A stretch of DNA of 46,364 nucleotides, from contig NZ_CALEVF010000281.1 in assembly GCF_937920395.1 (NCBI RefSeq), positions 1 through 46,364 of the forward strand. Direction: 5' to 3'. The position numbers and the translations under genes are program-made. The notes below the pieces were generated by a model. It was not told the DNA's origin and did not search any database. It saw nothing but the letters and a program-made list of their open reading frames with translations. Each line of letters starts with the position of its first letter. Positions within the stretch are counted from its first letter, which is position 1. This stretch comes from an uncultured Clostridium sp. (GTDB taxonomy: Bacteria; Bacillota; Clostridia; Clostridiales; Clostridiaceae). Below, piece by piece: positions 36,810 through 46,328 of this stretch.

Positions 36810-36824
36810 ATGTAATCGTTATAT
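36810..36824 (+). promoter_or_regulatory. cre-like site upstream of the transporter gene
   Basis: ATGTAATCGTTATAT matches the catabolite-responsive consensus WTGNAANCGNWNNCW at all but one defined position (the C near the 3' end). It lies in the 217-bp gap between deoC2 and the transporter, about 50 bp before the start. CcpA control is a reasonable but unproven inference. Confidence 0.4.
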
Positions 36825-36871
36825 GGTTTTACTATATTAAACTAATGATAATCAAGGGGTGTAGCATCAAA

Positions 36872-38053
36872 ATGAAATATATTATTGGGATTTTCGGGTT
36901 ACTTGTTGTGTTAGGACTTGCATGGAGTACTAGTACTGGTAAAAAAAAGATAAAATACCGTCCTATTGTTATAATGATTATTCTTCAATTCATACTCGGT
37001 TTTATCTTACTAAATACTGAAGTTGGTAATTTTCTAGTCGGTGGAATAGCAAATGGTTTCCAATTATTACTTAAATGTGCTGGTGAAGGCGTAAATTTTG
37101 TATTTGGTGGATTAGTTAATGCAAATCAATTTACATTTTTTATAGGTGTGCTTTTACCAATAGTATTTATTTCTGCTTTGATTGGAATTCTTCAACACTT
37201 TAAAATACTTCCTTTCATAATAAAATATATTGGCCTTGGCTTAAGTAAAATTAACGGTATGGGTAAACTAGAATCTTACAATGGTGTAGCCGCTGCTATC
37301 CTTGGTCAATCAGAAGTATTTATTTCAGTAAAAAAAGAACTTGGTCTATTACCAGAACATAGGCTTTATACCCTTTGTGCATCAGCTATGTCAACGGTGT
37401 CTATGTCTATAGTTGGTTCATATATGGTTCTTATAAAACCTAGATATGTTGTAACTGCACTTGTTTTAAATTTATTTGGTGGATTTATTATAACTTCTAT
37501 TATAAATCCATATACAGTAACACCAGAGGAAGATATATTAGTAGTTAAAGAAGAAAAAAAGCAATCATTCTTCGAAATGCTTGGTGAATATATTATGGAT
37601 GGATTCAAAGTAGCTATCATAGTTGGAGCAATGCTTATTGGATTTGTAGCCATAATCGCTATGATTAATATGATTTTCAAAGGTATTTTTGGTATTTCTT
37701 TTCAAAATTTACTTGGATACGTATTCTCACCATTTGCGGTTTTAATGGGTGTACCTTTTAGTGAATCTATACCTGCAGCAAGTATAATGGCAACCAAATT
37801 AGTATCTAATGAATTTGTTGCCATGACAACTTTGGCAAGTGGTACTGTACACTTAACTGTTCGAACAACAGCTATTGTTTCTGTATTTTTAGTTTCTTTC
37901 GCTAATTTTTCATCAATTGGAATTATTTCTGGAGCGGTAAAAGGGCTCAATGAAAAACAAGGAAATGTTGTAGCTAGGTTTGGTCTAAAACTGCTATTTG
38001 GAGCAACACTCGTAAGCATATTAACATCAACTGTTGTTGGTCTAATAGTGTAA
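36872..38053 (+). CDS. NupC-type nucleoside transporter (CNT family)
   Basis: This 393-residue membrane protein belongs to the concentrative nucleoside transporter family: about ten helices, the NupC core motif AAAILGQSEVF, SAMSTVSMSIVGSYM, and the C-terminal KLVSNEFVAMTTLASG. It imports nucleosides with protons or sodium. An in-frame ATG at 36845 lacks a ribosome binding site; I chose the ATG at 36872 after AAGGGGTG. Placed between deoC2 and the nucleoside phosphorylase, it supplies their substrates. Confidence 0.92.
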   Translation: MKYIIGIFGLLVVLGLAWSTSTGKKKIKYRPIVIMIILQFILGFILLNTEVGNFLVGGIANGFQLLLKCAGEGVNFVFGGLVNANQFTFFIGVLLPIVFISALIGILQHFKILPFIIKYIGLGLSKINGMGKLESYNGVAAAILGQSEVFISVKKELGLLPEHRLYTLCASAMSTVSMSIVGSYMVLIKPRYVVTALVLNLFGGFIITSIINPYTVTPEEDILVVKEEKKQSFFEMLGEYIMDGFKVAIIVGAMLIGFVAIIAMINMIFKGIFGISFQNLLGYVFSPFAVLMGVPFSESIPAASIMATKLVSNEFVAMTTLASGTVHLTVRTTAIVSVFLVSFANFSSIGIISGAVKGLNEKQGNVVARFGLKLLFGATLVSILTSTVVGLIV

Positions 38054-38102
38054 TATAAAAATTTCATAAAATTAAAATCAAAATAAAAAGGATGGAAATA
38101 AA

Positions 38103-39404
38103 ATGAGAATGGTAGATATAATTTCAAAAAAGCGTGATGGTAAAGAATTAACAACTGAAGAAATTAATTTTTTCATAGAAGGTTATACTAAAGGAACTAT
38201 TCCTGATTATCAAGCAAGTTCCCTTGCAATGGCTATTTATTTTCAAGATATGAATGATCGAGAGAGAGCAGATTTAACAATGGCTATGGTTAATTCCGGT
38301 GAAACTATTGATTTATCAAAAATCGAAGGTATAAAAGTAGATAAACATTCAACTGGAGGTGTAGGTGATACAACAACATTAGTACTCGCACCCCTCGTTG
38401 CTGCTTTAGGTATACCTGTTGCTAAAATGTCAGGACGAGGCCTTGGACATACTGGCGGTACAATTGATAAATTAGAATCTATTAGTGGCTTTCATGTAGA
38501 AATTACAATAAATCAATTTATTGATTTAGTTAATAAAGATAAAGTTGCAGTTGTTGGACAAAGTGGAAACTTAACGCCTGCAGACAAAAAATTATATGCA
38601 CTTCGTGATGTTACTGGAACTGTAAACTCAATCCCACTCATAGCTAGTTCTATCATGAGTAAAAAGATTGCAGCCGGTGCTAATGCGATAGTACTTGATG
38701 TTAAAACAGGTGCAGGAGCTTTTATGAAAACAGATAAAGATGCAGAAAATTTAGCACATGCTATGGTTCAAATTGGAAATAACGTAGGAAGAAAAACAAT
38801 GGCAATAATTTCTGACATGTCACAACCTTTAGGCTTTGCAATTGGTAATGCACTTGAAGTAAAAGAAGCTATTGATACATTAAAAGGCGAAGGTCCTGAG
38901 GATTTAACAGAACTCGTTTTAACACTTGGAAGTCAAATGGTAGTACTTGCTAAAAAAGCAAATACATTAGAAGAAGCAAGAAAAATGCTTCTTGAAGTAA
39001 TAAAAAATGGAAAAGCTTTAGATAAATTCAAAGTATTCATTAAAAACCAAGGTGGAGATTCATCAATTGTAGATAATCCAGAAAAATTACCACAAGCAAA
39101 ATATAAAATTGATGTCCCTGCACTAACTAGCGGTGTTGTATCAAATATGGTAGCTGATGAAATAGGAATTGCTGCAATGCTTCTAGGTGCAGGCAGAGCA
39201 ACAAAAGAAGATAAAATTGATTTAGCAGTAGGACTAATGCTTCGTAGAAAAGTCGGAGATAAAATTAACAAGGGTGATACCCTTGTAACTATATATTCAA
39301 ATCGTGAAAATGTTGAGGATGTAAAATCAAAAATATACGAAAATATTTCTATTAGCAATCATGCAACTAAACCAATATTAATTCATGAAGTTATTACGCA
39401 GTAA
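38103..39404 (+). CDS. pdp: Pyrimidine-nucleoside phosphorylase
   Basis: This 433-residue enzyme cleaves uridine, deoxyuridine and thymidine with phosphate to the base and (deoxy)ribose 1-phosphate. The family signature [17 protein letters not shown] is at about residues 113-129, phosphate-site [13 protein letters not shown] near 80, and the C-terminal domain (about 340-433) is present. AAAGGATGG precedes the ATG. It is last in the right arm. No phosphopentomutase gene is visible; that enzyme is needed to give deoxyribose 5-phosphate and must lie elsewhere. Confidence 0.95.
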   Translation: MRMVDIISKKRDGKELTTEEINFFIEGYTKGTIPDYQASSLAMAIYFQDMNDRERADLTMAMVNSGETIDLSKIEGIKVDKHSTGGVGDTTTLVLAPLVAALGIPVAKMSGRGLGHTGGTIDKLESISGFHVEITINQFIDLVNKDKVAVVGQSGNLTPADKKLYALRDVTGTVNSIPLIASSIMSKKIAAGANAIVLDVKTGAGAFMKTDKDAENLAHAMVQIGNNVGRKTMAIISDMSQPLGFAIGNALEVKEAIDTLKGEGPEDLTELVLTLGSQMVVLAKKANTLEEARKMLLEVIKNGKALDKFKVFIKNQGGDSSIVDNPEKLPQAKYKIDVPALTSGVVSNMVADEIGIAAMLLGAGRATKEDKIDLAVGLMLRRKVGDKINKGDTLVTIYSNRENVEDVKSKIYENISISNHATKPILIHEVITQ

Positions 39405-39410
39405 CTCCAT

Positions 39411-39443
39411 AAAGGCAGTTAAGAATATATCTTAACTGCCTTT
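39411..39443 (+). terminator. Terminator of the cdd-deoC2-nupC-pdp operon
   Basis: AAAGGCAGTTAAGA (39411-39424) pairs perfectly with TCTTAACTGCCTTT (39430-39443) around a 5-nt loop, with T-rich sequence after it. Confidence 0.93.
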
Positions 39444-39481
39444 AATTTATACTATAATTTTCGGATAAATGTCTAAAAACT

Positions 39482-39643
39482 CTACTCGATTTCATTTCCA
39501 TTTTTCGTTGTATTAGCACACCCGATATTTTCATTAGGTACCTTGCTTGCCGGAAGTCTTATTGTAAATGTGCTACCTTTCCAAATTTACTCTGTACCTT
39601 GCTAGCAATATTTAATTCAGCTAACTGTTTACTTTCCTCTTTA
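39482..39643 (-). pseudogene. Sensor histidine kinase C-terminal remnant
   Basis: On the minus strand 39482-39577 encodes GSTFTIRLPASK and a short tail to a TAG stop. This is the end of a histidine kinase ATPase domain (G2 box and last strand). The preceding SKFGK lies in a different frame (one base missing near 39578) after about 15 residues of less certain similarity. No N-terminal half of a kinase exists nearby, so this is a decayed fragment. Confidence 0.65.
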
Positions 39644-39835
39644 TTGTGGATTACAAAATACCATAATTTATGGTTAATGAGGTTTAAGAGATCTTGCGCA
39701 AAATATCTTTTCCCTGAGTTTCCAACACATACATTTTCCTAACTTTGGTATCAATTGTTACTGCATATTATAATCAAAAGCATTATAATATATACCATAG
39801 TAATTAAATAGAGAAATTGTAAGGGGTGGTATATC

Positions 39836-40027
39836 ATAGACTCTAATATACTTTTTGATAAACACGGACTAAATGAAATAAAAAATATGTTTAAATGGAT
39901 GAAAAAATCGAAAAAAGTTGTAAACTTACCTAATCAAATTAAAAATGGGCACTGTAATAATTTTGCCTCTCATTGTTGCCTAAATTGTGACAAATGCTGG
40001 GGAGCAAAACCTAAAACACCAAAATAA
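39836..40027 (+). CDS. Possible small Cys-rich protein with ATA start
   Basis: A frame of 63 codons is open from an ATA at 39836, which lies 6 bp after AAGGGGTGG. Its product begins xDSNILFDKHGLNEIKNMFK and ends with a cluster of six Cys (HCNNF...HCCLNCDKCW, spacing CX6CCX2CX2C), suggesting metal binding. The ribosome binding site fits the ATA, so an ATG-to-ATA change is likely; the next ATG, at 39887, would give a 46-residue product without a site. Family not recognised. The gene may be weakly expressed or dying. Confidence 0.45.
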   Translation: MDSNILFDKHGLNEIKNMFKWMKKSKKVVNLPNQIKNGHCNNFASHCCLNCDKCWGAKPKTPK

Positions 40028-40643
40028 ATATTAATTGTATAGACATAGATATGCATTCACTTGTAAAGACAAGTATTTCAAGTTATGTAGATACTGCATC
40101 GACTTTTCAACATCATAGTTTCGCTGATACCTTTGTAAATATTGTACCAACAAATATTTTTACGTCCTTAGGTAATGGAGACATGTTATCAATTATTTTC
40201 TTTTCAATTATGTTTGGTTTAGGCATAGGCGCAATTGGAGAAAAGGGAAAACCAGTCCTTCGCTTTTTCGAAGGGGTTGCTCAAGCAATGTTCTGGGTAA
40301 CTAATCAAATAATGAAGACAGCACCATTTGGTGTGTTTGCACTAATTGGGATAACTGTTTCAAAATTTGGTCTTGCTGCTCTAATTCCGCTTGGTAAATT
40401 AGCTATAACAACTTATGGTGCAAATGATATTCTTTTTAATTGTTATATTAGGACTCGTAGCTAAAGCAGTTAAAATAAATTTTTTTTCCTTCATTAAGCT
40501 TTTAAAAGATGAATTAGTCCTTGCATATAGCACTGCAAGTTCTGAAGCAGTTTTACCAAAGCTTATGGAAAAAATGGAGAAATTCGGTTGCCCTAAAGCA
40601 ATAGTATCTTGGATATGGCAAGAACTGCAGTAAATGAATAACA
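40028..40643 (+). pseudogene. Dicarboxylate/glutamate:cation symporter remnant
   Basis: This is a rearranged member of the DAACS (GltP/DctA) family. From about 40051 it encodes the middle of such a protein (HHSFADTFVNIVPTNIF, MIFFSIMFGLGIGAIGEKG-like, KTAPFGVFALIG). A one-base insertion near 40424 shifts to the next frame (IFFLIVILGLVAK, then LAYSTASSEAVLPKLMEKME and GCPKAIVS). The sequence then jumps to a MARTAVNE ending in a third frame, which in intact proteins lies about 60-90 residues later. So the N-terminus is missing, there is one frameshift and one internal deletion. Exact left boundary uncertain. Confidence 0.85.
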
Positions 40644-40684
40644 AAAATAAACCTTGCTCATAAAAAATGAGTGAGGTTTATTTT
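40644..40684. terminator. Terminator downstream of nifJ
   Basis: Arms 40644-40661 and 40667-40684 pair with one G-T type mismatch around a 5-nt A loop, flanked by A and T runs. It can stop transcription of nifJ on the minus strand. Confidence 0.8.
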
Positions 40685-40723
40685 CATTATTCATATATTA
40701 TTCTAACTGAAGATTTTAATACC

Positions 40724-43700
40724 TTAATTACTGGCAAGTCTTCTATAATTCTGGTATCTTTTATTTGCCGCTTTTTCTGCAGCTTCAAATAACTCCTCAG
40801 CATTTTCTGGGAAAGTTCTTAGTAATGATGAATACCTTACTTCACCAAGTAAAAAGTCGCGAAAACTACCTGTCGGCTCCTTTGAATCTAAAATAAATGG
40901 ATTCTTTCCTTGCTTCTCAAGAGCTGGATTACACCTATAAAGGTGCCAATATCCTACTTCAACAGCGCGTTTGGTATTTGACTGAGTGGTACCCATACCG
41001 CCTTTTAAACCATGACTTATACATGGAGCATAAGCAATAATAAGTGATGAGCCAGGATAGCTTTCAGCCTCAACAACTGCTTTAAGGAATTGACTTTGAC
41101 TTCCTCCCATAGCTACTTGTGCTACATAAACATTACCATAACTCATTGCCATTATACCTAAATCTTTCTTATTAAACTTTTTACCAGATGCTGCAAATTG
41201 AGCAACTGCGCCTATTGGTGTTGCTTTCGATGATTGACCACCAGTATTTGAATAAACTTCTGTATCAAATACAATTATATTTACGTCCTCACCCCTTGAT
41301 AAAACATGATCTAGACCACCAAATCCAATATCATATGCCCAACCGTCTCCTCCATACATCCACATTGACTTTTTAGCAAGTTGTTCTTTACTTTCAAGTA
41401 TTTCATTTGCAAGTTTACTAAGTTCTTTACTTAATTTTGCTGTTTTTAATACTTCAACTACCTTTTTACTTACATCTTTAGAAGTTTTTCCATTTCTATA
41501 ATTGTCGATCCAATTTTGAAGTGATGACTTCATATTTGAATCAGTTGTTAAATTGATAACTTTTTCAACTTTCGACTTTAATAGTTCCCTTTGTTGGTTC
41601 ACAGCTAAGCACATTCCAAGACTAAATTCTGCATTATTTTCAAATAATGAGTTAGACCAAGCCGGTCCATGGCCTTCTGAATTAGTTGTATATGGCACGC
41701 ATGGTGATGCTGCCCCCCAAGCCTGACAACACCCTGTTGCACTGGCAAGATACATCCTATCTCCATACAATTGTGTTATTACCTTAGCATAAGGGGTTTC
41801 TCCGCATCCTGCACAAGCCCCCGAAAACTCAAGTAGTGGCTGCATAAACTGACTTCCTTTTACTGTAGCAATGTCACCACAGTTTTCTTTCTTAGATAAT
41901 GATAATGCATAATACCAATTATCCATCTCCTTTTTCTGAGTCTCGATAGGTTCCATTGTAAGAGCTTTTTCTTTAGCAGGACAAACATTTGAACAAATTC
42001 CACAACCTGTGCAATCTAATATGTCAACTTGTATTCTATATTTATAATCTTCAAGGCCTTTTCCTGTGGCTTTCTTTAATTTAAATCCATTTGGTGCATT
42101 TTCTACTTCATGAGCACTTAGCAAAAATGGTCTTATTGCAGCATGTGGACACACAAATGAACATTGATTACACTGAATACAATTATCTACATTCCATGAT
42201 GGAACCTCAGTCGCTATACCTCTTTTCTCATAGGCTGATGTACCAAGTGGCGCCGTACCATCCTCCATACCTATAAAAGCACTTACTGGAATGCTATCAC
42301 CCTTTTGAGCGTTAACAGGTATAAGAATATTTTTAATGAAATCAGGAACATTTGCGACTTCTGCTATCTTATCCTCAACCACATTAACCCAAGATATAGG
42401 GACTTCTACTTTTACTAACCCTTCAATGCCTTTGTCTACTGCCCTATAATTCATATTAAGAATAATATCACCTTTTTTACTATAACTTTCGTATATAGAT
42501 TTCTTCATATACTCTACTGCCTCATCTATTGGTATAATATTTGCTAATTTAAAAAAAGCAGCTTGTAGTACAGTATTAGCACGTCCACCTAACCCAATTT
42601 CTTTAGCAATACGTGAAGCATCAATTGTATAAAACTTTATGTTATTTTTAGCAATATATTGTTTTACTTTACTTGGAAGATGTTTTTCTAATTCTTCACC
42701 CTTCCAGCAACAATTCAATAAAAATGTTTTTCCATATTTCAAATCAGAAATTATATCATACTTCTCTAAATATGAAAAATTATGACATGCAATAAAATCT
42801 GCTTTTTTTACAAGATAACTTGATCGTATAGGCTCTTTTCCAAAGCGTAAGTGCGATTGTGTTACCCCACCAGATTTTTTTGTATCAAAAACGAAATAAG
42901 CTTGAACAAACATATCTGTATGATCACCAATAATCTTTATTGAATTTTTGTTTGCTCCCACTGTACCGTCTGAACCAAGTCCCCAAAACTTACAACTAAT
43001 TGTTCCTTTTGATTGCACATCAAGTTCTTCGCCTACGTTGATTGAATGGTGTGTTACATCATCATTAATCCCAACAGTAAAATGATCTTTAGGGTTACTT
43101 TGTTTAAGATTTTCATATACCGCAACTATTTGGGCTGGTGTTGTATCTTTAGATGATAATCCATAACGGCCTCCATAAAGTTTTGGACGAACTTCTTTGT
43201 TTACGAAAGCAGTACACACATCTTCAAATAGTGGTTCACCTGCTGATCCCGGTTCTTTAGTTCTATCTAAAACAGCAATGTTTTTAACTGTTTTGGGAAT
43301 TACATTTAACAAATGTTTCACTGAAAATGGCCTAAATAAATGTACTTTAACAAGACCAACTTTTTCGCCATTTGCATTTAAATAATCTATTGTTTCCTCT
43401 ATTGCTCCGCATACAGAACCCATAGCGATAATTACACGGTCAGCATCAGTTGCACCATAGTAATTAAATAATTTATAATTTCTTTTTGTAATTTTATTAA
43501 TATCATTCATGTAACCTTCTACAATACCAGGAATAGCATCATAAAACCTATTACTTGCCTCACGTGCCTGAAAAAAAATATCGGGATTTTGTACTGTGCT
43601 ACGTTGAACAGGTCTTTCAGGATTCAAAGAATTTTTTCTAAATGCCTTAAGGGAGTCTTGATCTATAAGTTTAGCTAAATCATCATATTCAAGGCATTCA

Positions 43701-44248
43701 ATTTTTTGAATTTCATGAGAAGTTCTAAAACCATCAAAAAAGTGTAAAAATGGTACACGTCCTTTAATTGCACTTAAATGTGCAACACCAGATAAATCCA
43801 TAACTTCTTGTACACTTGCAGTAGACATCATTGCAAAACCTGTTTGGCGGCAAGACATTACATCTGAATGATCCCCAAAAATTGAAAGTGCATGAGTGCC
43901 TACTGTACGAGCACTTACATGTAATACTCCTGGCTTTAATTGTCCTGCAATTCTATACATTGTAGGTACCATTAAAAGCAATCCTTGTGACGCCGTATAA
44001 GATGTAGTTAAAGCTCCTGCTTCAAGAGAACCATGAACTGCCCCTATAGCCCCTGCTTCTGATTCCATCTCTACCAATTTTACTGTTTGTCCAAAAAGGT
44101 TTTTCTTTCCATAAGCCGACCATTCATCTACATGCTCAGCCATTGGTGAAGATGGTGTTATTGGGTAAATTGTTGCTACCTCAGTAAAAGCATATGATAC
44201 ATAAGCACACGCTTCATTTCCATCCATAGTTTTCATAACTTTGGTCAT
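40724..44248 (-). CDS. nifJ: Pyruvate:ferredoxin (flavodoxin) oxidoreductase
   Basis: This 1174-residue single-chain enzyme oxidises pyruvate with CoA to acetyl-CoA and CO2, reducing ferredoxin, the central step of clostridial fermentation. Domains in order: the N-terminal pyrimidine-binding part (YPITPSSPMAEHVDEW near residue 30), the gamma-like domain (near 420-630), two 4Fe-4S clusters (CIQCNQCSFVCP near 686-697 and CTGCGICSNVCP near 745-756), and the TPP domain with CAGCGETPY near 812 and GGDGWAYDIGFGGLDH. All cluster Cys are present. The ATG at 44248 follows AGGGGGG at about 7 bp. A cre-like site and an 18-bp palindrome lie upstream. Confidence 0.97.
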   Translation of the reverse strand: MTKVMKTMDGNEACAYVSYAFTEVATIYPITPSSPMAEHVDEWSAYGKKNLFGQTVKLVEMESEAGAIGAVHGSLEAGALTTSYTASQGLLLMVPTMYRIAGQLKPGVLHVSARTVGTHALSIFGDHSDVMSCRQTGFAMMSTASVQEVMDLSGVAHLSAIKGRVPFLHFFDGFRTSHEIQKIECLEYDDLAKLIDQDSLKAFRKNSLNPERPVQRSTVQNPDIFFQAREASNRFYDAIPGIVEGYMNDINKITKRNYKLFNYYGATDADRVIIAMGSVCGAIEETIDYLNANGEKVGLVKVHLFRPFSVKHLLNVIPKTVKNIAVLDRTKEPGSAGEPLFEDVCTAFVNKEVRPKLYGGRYGLSSKDTTPAQIVAVYENLKQSNPKDHFTVGINDDVTHHSINVGEELDVQSKGTISCKFWGLGSDGTVGANKNSIKIIGDHTDMFVQAYFVFDTKKSGGVTQSHLRFGKEPIRSSYLVKKADFIACHNFSYLEKYDIISDLKYGKTFLLNCCWKGEELEKHLPSKVKQYIAKNNIKFYTIDASRIAKEIGLGGRANTVLQAAFFKLANIIPIDEAVEYMKKSIYESYSKKGDIILNMNYRAVDKGIEGLVKVEVPISWVNVVEDKIAEVANVPDFIKNILIPVNAQKGDSIPVSAFIGMEDGTAPLGTSAYEKRGIATEVPSWNVDNCIQCNQCSFVCPHAAIRPFLLSAHEVENAPNGFKLKKATGKGLEDYKYRIQVDILDCTGCGICSNVCPAKEKALTMEPIETQKKEMDNWYYALSLSKKENCGDIATVKGSQFMQPLLEFSGACAGCGETPYAKVITQLYGDRMYLASATGCCQAWGAASPCVPYTTNSEGHGPAWSNSLFENNAEFSLGMCLAVNQQRELLKSKVEKVINLTTDSNMKSSLQNWIDNYRNGKTSKDVSKKVVEVLKTAKLSKELSKLANEILESKEQLAKKSMWMYGGDGWAYDIGFGGLDHVLSRGEDVNIIVFDTEVYSNTGGQSSKATPIGAVAQFAASGKKFNKKDLGIMAMSYGNVYVAQVAMGGSQSQFLKAVVEAESYPGSSLIIAYAPCISHGLKGGMGTTQSNTKRAVEVGYWHLYRCNPALEKQGKNPFILDSKEPTGSFRDFLLGEVRYSSLLRTFPENAEELFEAAEKAANKRYQNYRRLASN

Positions 44249-44347
44249 AAATAATCCCCCCCTGGTGTATTTATATATGGTTATTTTATATAACCTTTAA
44301 GAAACTACAATATTTTATTGTACCGTTTACTTATGATACCAAAACTC

Positions 44348-44362
44348 TTGTAAACGTTACCC
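44348..44362 (+). promoter_or_regulatory. cre-like site upstream of nifJ
   Basis: TTGTAAACGTTACCC matches the catabolite-responsive consensus WTGNAANCGNWNNCW at every position but the last. It lies about 100 bp upstream of nifJ, consistent with activation or repression by CcpA. Confidence 0.5.
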
Positions 44363-44375
44363 TAATTATTACACC

Positions 44376-44393
44376 TTGACTTAATTAAGTCAA
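44376..44393. promoter_or_regulatory. 18-bp perfect palindrome upstream of nifJ
   Basis: TTGACTTAATTAAGTCAA is a perfect palindrome, likely a dimeric repressor or activator site. Its TTGACT half could also serve as a -35 element, with TAATAA 16 bp on. Confidence 0.55.
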
Positions 44394-44490
44394 TAAACGA
44401 TTTACAGAAAATTTTATTCTAAAGAAGATCACAATAAAAACTTATAATGTATTTATAAATTCATTATTTTCATTCTCAATTTTTAAACTA

Positions 44491-44524
44491 AAAAATTGCC
44501 AGGTATGAAATTAGATCATACCTG
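44491..44524 (-). terminator. Terminator of the chemoreceptor gene
   Basis: CAGGTATGA (44500-44508) pairs with TCATACCTG (44516-44524) around a 7-nt loop; on the minus strand a T-rich run follows (complement of 44491-44497). Confidence 0.85.
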
Positions 44525-44571
44525 ACACTTTTGTTATTATAGATACTTCAAAATATATAATAAATCGTACT

Positions 44572-46287
44572 CTAAATTTTAAACTTCTGTACCATTCCAT
44601 TAAGCTTTTGTGCAAGCTCTGCTTGCATTTGTGATGTTTGCGATACCTGTACCATAGCTTTTGAAGTTTCCTCAATGCTAACTTGAATGTCTCCTGTATG
44701 TTCTGCAGAAAGCTGTGAACTCTGTGCCAAAGTTTGTGCTGCCATACTAACTTCATTTATTGATGCTTCCACTTCTTCTGACATAGCTGCTATTTCCTCT
44801 GACATGGCACTTATAAATTCTCCATCTTCACCATATTGCATTCCAGCCTCTGCGTATTGTTCTAATACTGGTGTAATATCTTCTATAATAAATTTAAGTA
44901 TATCATTACTATTTTCAGACAAATGTTTAAAAGCATCTTGAACTTTTACTATAGTACCTTGAATTGTATTTACAGTTTCTGATGATTGTTCTGCAAGTTT
45001 CCTTACTTCATCTGCAACTACTGCAAATCCTTTTCCTTGTTCTCCTGCTCTTGCTGCTTCAATAGCAGCGTTTAATGCTAATAAATTAGTTTGTGATGCG
45101 ATGGCCGCAATTCCATCTGCCATAACCTTTATTTCATCTACAACTCTTCCATCTTCTATAGCTTTTAGTATTCCTTTTTCTTTTGCTTCATAAATACTCT
45201 TACTATTTTCAAGAGCTTTATTAGCCTCTATTCTAACTGTTTTTGCTTTTTCTTTAATTTGAGATGCATTACTGCTACCTTCCATTGCTTTTGAAGATAG
45301 TTCTTCCATACTTGAATTAACTTCTTCGACAGATGCAGTTATTTCCTCTGATGTAGCACTAGATTCTTGAACCGCCTTGTTTATTTCCACTGTTGAACTA
45401 TCTACAATTTCTATTTTAGAGCTTATTTCCTCGACCGTCGCTGAGAGTTCTTCAGATGAGGCACTCATATTTGAAGAATTATCCATTATTTCTTTTACTA
45501 GTTCTTTTATATTTTCCTGAGCAATGTTTAATGCAGTTCCAGTTTGTCCAAATTCATCTTTCCTTGTAATAATAATTGTTTCAGAAAAATCATAACGAGA
45601 TAATCTCCCTGCCAAATCTTTTATTTTGTTTAATGGATTTATTATATTTTTACTTAATAAATAAGCCATAAAAATTATAACAAGAAATGCTATACTTGTA
45701 TAAATTATAATTGTGTTTCTAGCTTTGCTAAACTGAGCTGTATTATCTAAGTTTGCTTTCTCAGCAGATTTAACATTTATTTCAATACATTTTGCTAAAT
45801 TATTAGACATTGAAATTCTTATTACATCAAGCTTTGAATTAAGTTTCATAGCCTCCATAGGGTTCTTAGCTTTTACGAAATCAATTATTTCATTCCTTCC
45901 TTCTCTGTATTTTACTAAGTCACTTTTATAAGCAGCATAAGTTTTTTCCTCTTCTGTCGATGTAAACGTTGAACTTAGATAATCCTTTTCAAGGATTATA
46001 TCTTCACTTGTTAAATCATCTATATTCTTTATTTCTTCATCTAGTTTTAATTTGTCTCTCTCAAAAACAATTCTGAGCATCTCAGCTCTAATACTATTTA
46101 TATTTCCTTTAGTTTCTTCTAAATCTTTTATGGATTGTAGATTGTTACTGTATATAGACATAGAACCATCATTTATCTTATCTGAACTGATTATGCCCTC
46201 TACTCCTATTAAAATCATAAAAATACAAACAACTGAGAATACCGATACAATCTTTTTCTTTACACTTAGATTAACAAAAAAATTCAT
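44572..46287 (-). CDS. Methyl-accepting chemotaxis protein
   Basis: This 571-residue receptor has a first membrane helix (about 12-30), an extracytoplasmic four-helix-bundle sensor (about 31-190) and a second helix (about 190-210). A HAMP domain (about 212-265) and a signalling domain with the conserved tip [35 protein letters not shown] follow. Unlike the nearby broken receptor it is intact. The ligand is unknown. The start ATG at 46287 follows AAGGGAA; an 18-bp perfect palindrome lies about 24 bp upstream. There is no adjacent che gene, so the signalling kinase is encoded elsewhere. Confidence 0.93.
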   Translation of the reverse strand: MNFFVNLSVKKKIVSVFSVVCIFMILIGVEGIISSDKINDGSMSIYSNNLQSIKDLEETKGNINSIRAEMLRIVFERDKLKLDEEIKNIDDLTSEDIILEKDYLSSTFTSTEEEKTYAAYKSDLVKYREGRNEIIDFVKAKNPMEAMKLNSKLDVIRISMSNNLAKCIEINVKSAEKANLDNTAQFSKARNTIIIYTSIAFLVIIFMAYLLSKNIINPLNKIKDLAGRLSRYDFSETIIITRKDEFGQTGTALNIAQENIKELVKEIMDNSSNMSASSEELSATVEEISSKIEIVDSSTVEINKAVQESSATSEEITASVEEVNSSMEELSSKAMEGSSNASQIKEKAKTVRIEANKALENSKSIYEAKEKGILKAIEDGRVVDEIKVMADGIAAIASQTNLLALNAAIEAARAGEQGKGFAVVADEVRKLAEQSSETVNTIQGTIVKVQDAFKHLSENSNDILKFIIEDITPVLEQYAEAGMQYGEDGEFISAMSEEIAAMSEEVEASINEVSMAAQTLAQSSQLSAEHTGDIQVSIEETSKAMVQVSQTSQMQAELAQKLNGMVQKFKI

Positions 46288-46310
46288 TTTTACACTTCCC
46301 TTTTCTTATG

Positions 46311-46328
46311 GATAGTGTTAACACTATC
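46311..46328. promoter_or_regulatory. 18-bp perfect palindrome before the chemoreceptor gene
   Basis: GATAGTGTTAACACTATC is perfectly palindromic and lies just upstream of the ribosome binding site. It could be an operator or a hairpin in the leader RNA. The right edge of the window is 36 bp further, so the promoter itself may not be included. Confidence 0.55.

Larger units (their letters stand above)
44249..44571. other. nifJ upstream region
   Basis: About 320 bp without a gene. It holds the nifJ leader, a cre-like site, an 18-bp palindrome and, at the right, the terminator of the chemoreceptor gene. TACAAT at about 44318 (minus strand) is a possible -10, but no -35 fits well, so the transcription start is uncertain. 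Confidence 0.45.

Noticed and set aside
40051..40464. Intact small membrane transporter
   Set aside because: The product is an internal segment of a DAACS symporter whose continuation lies in another frame.
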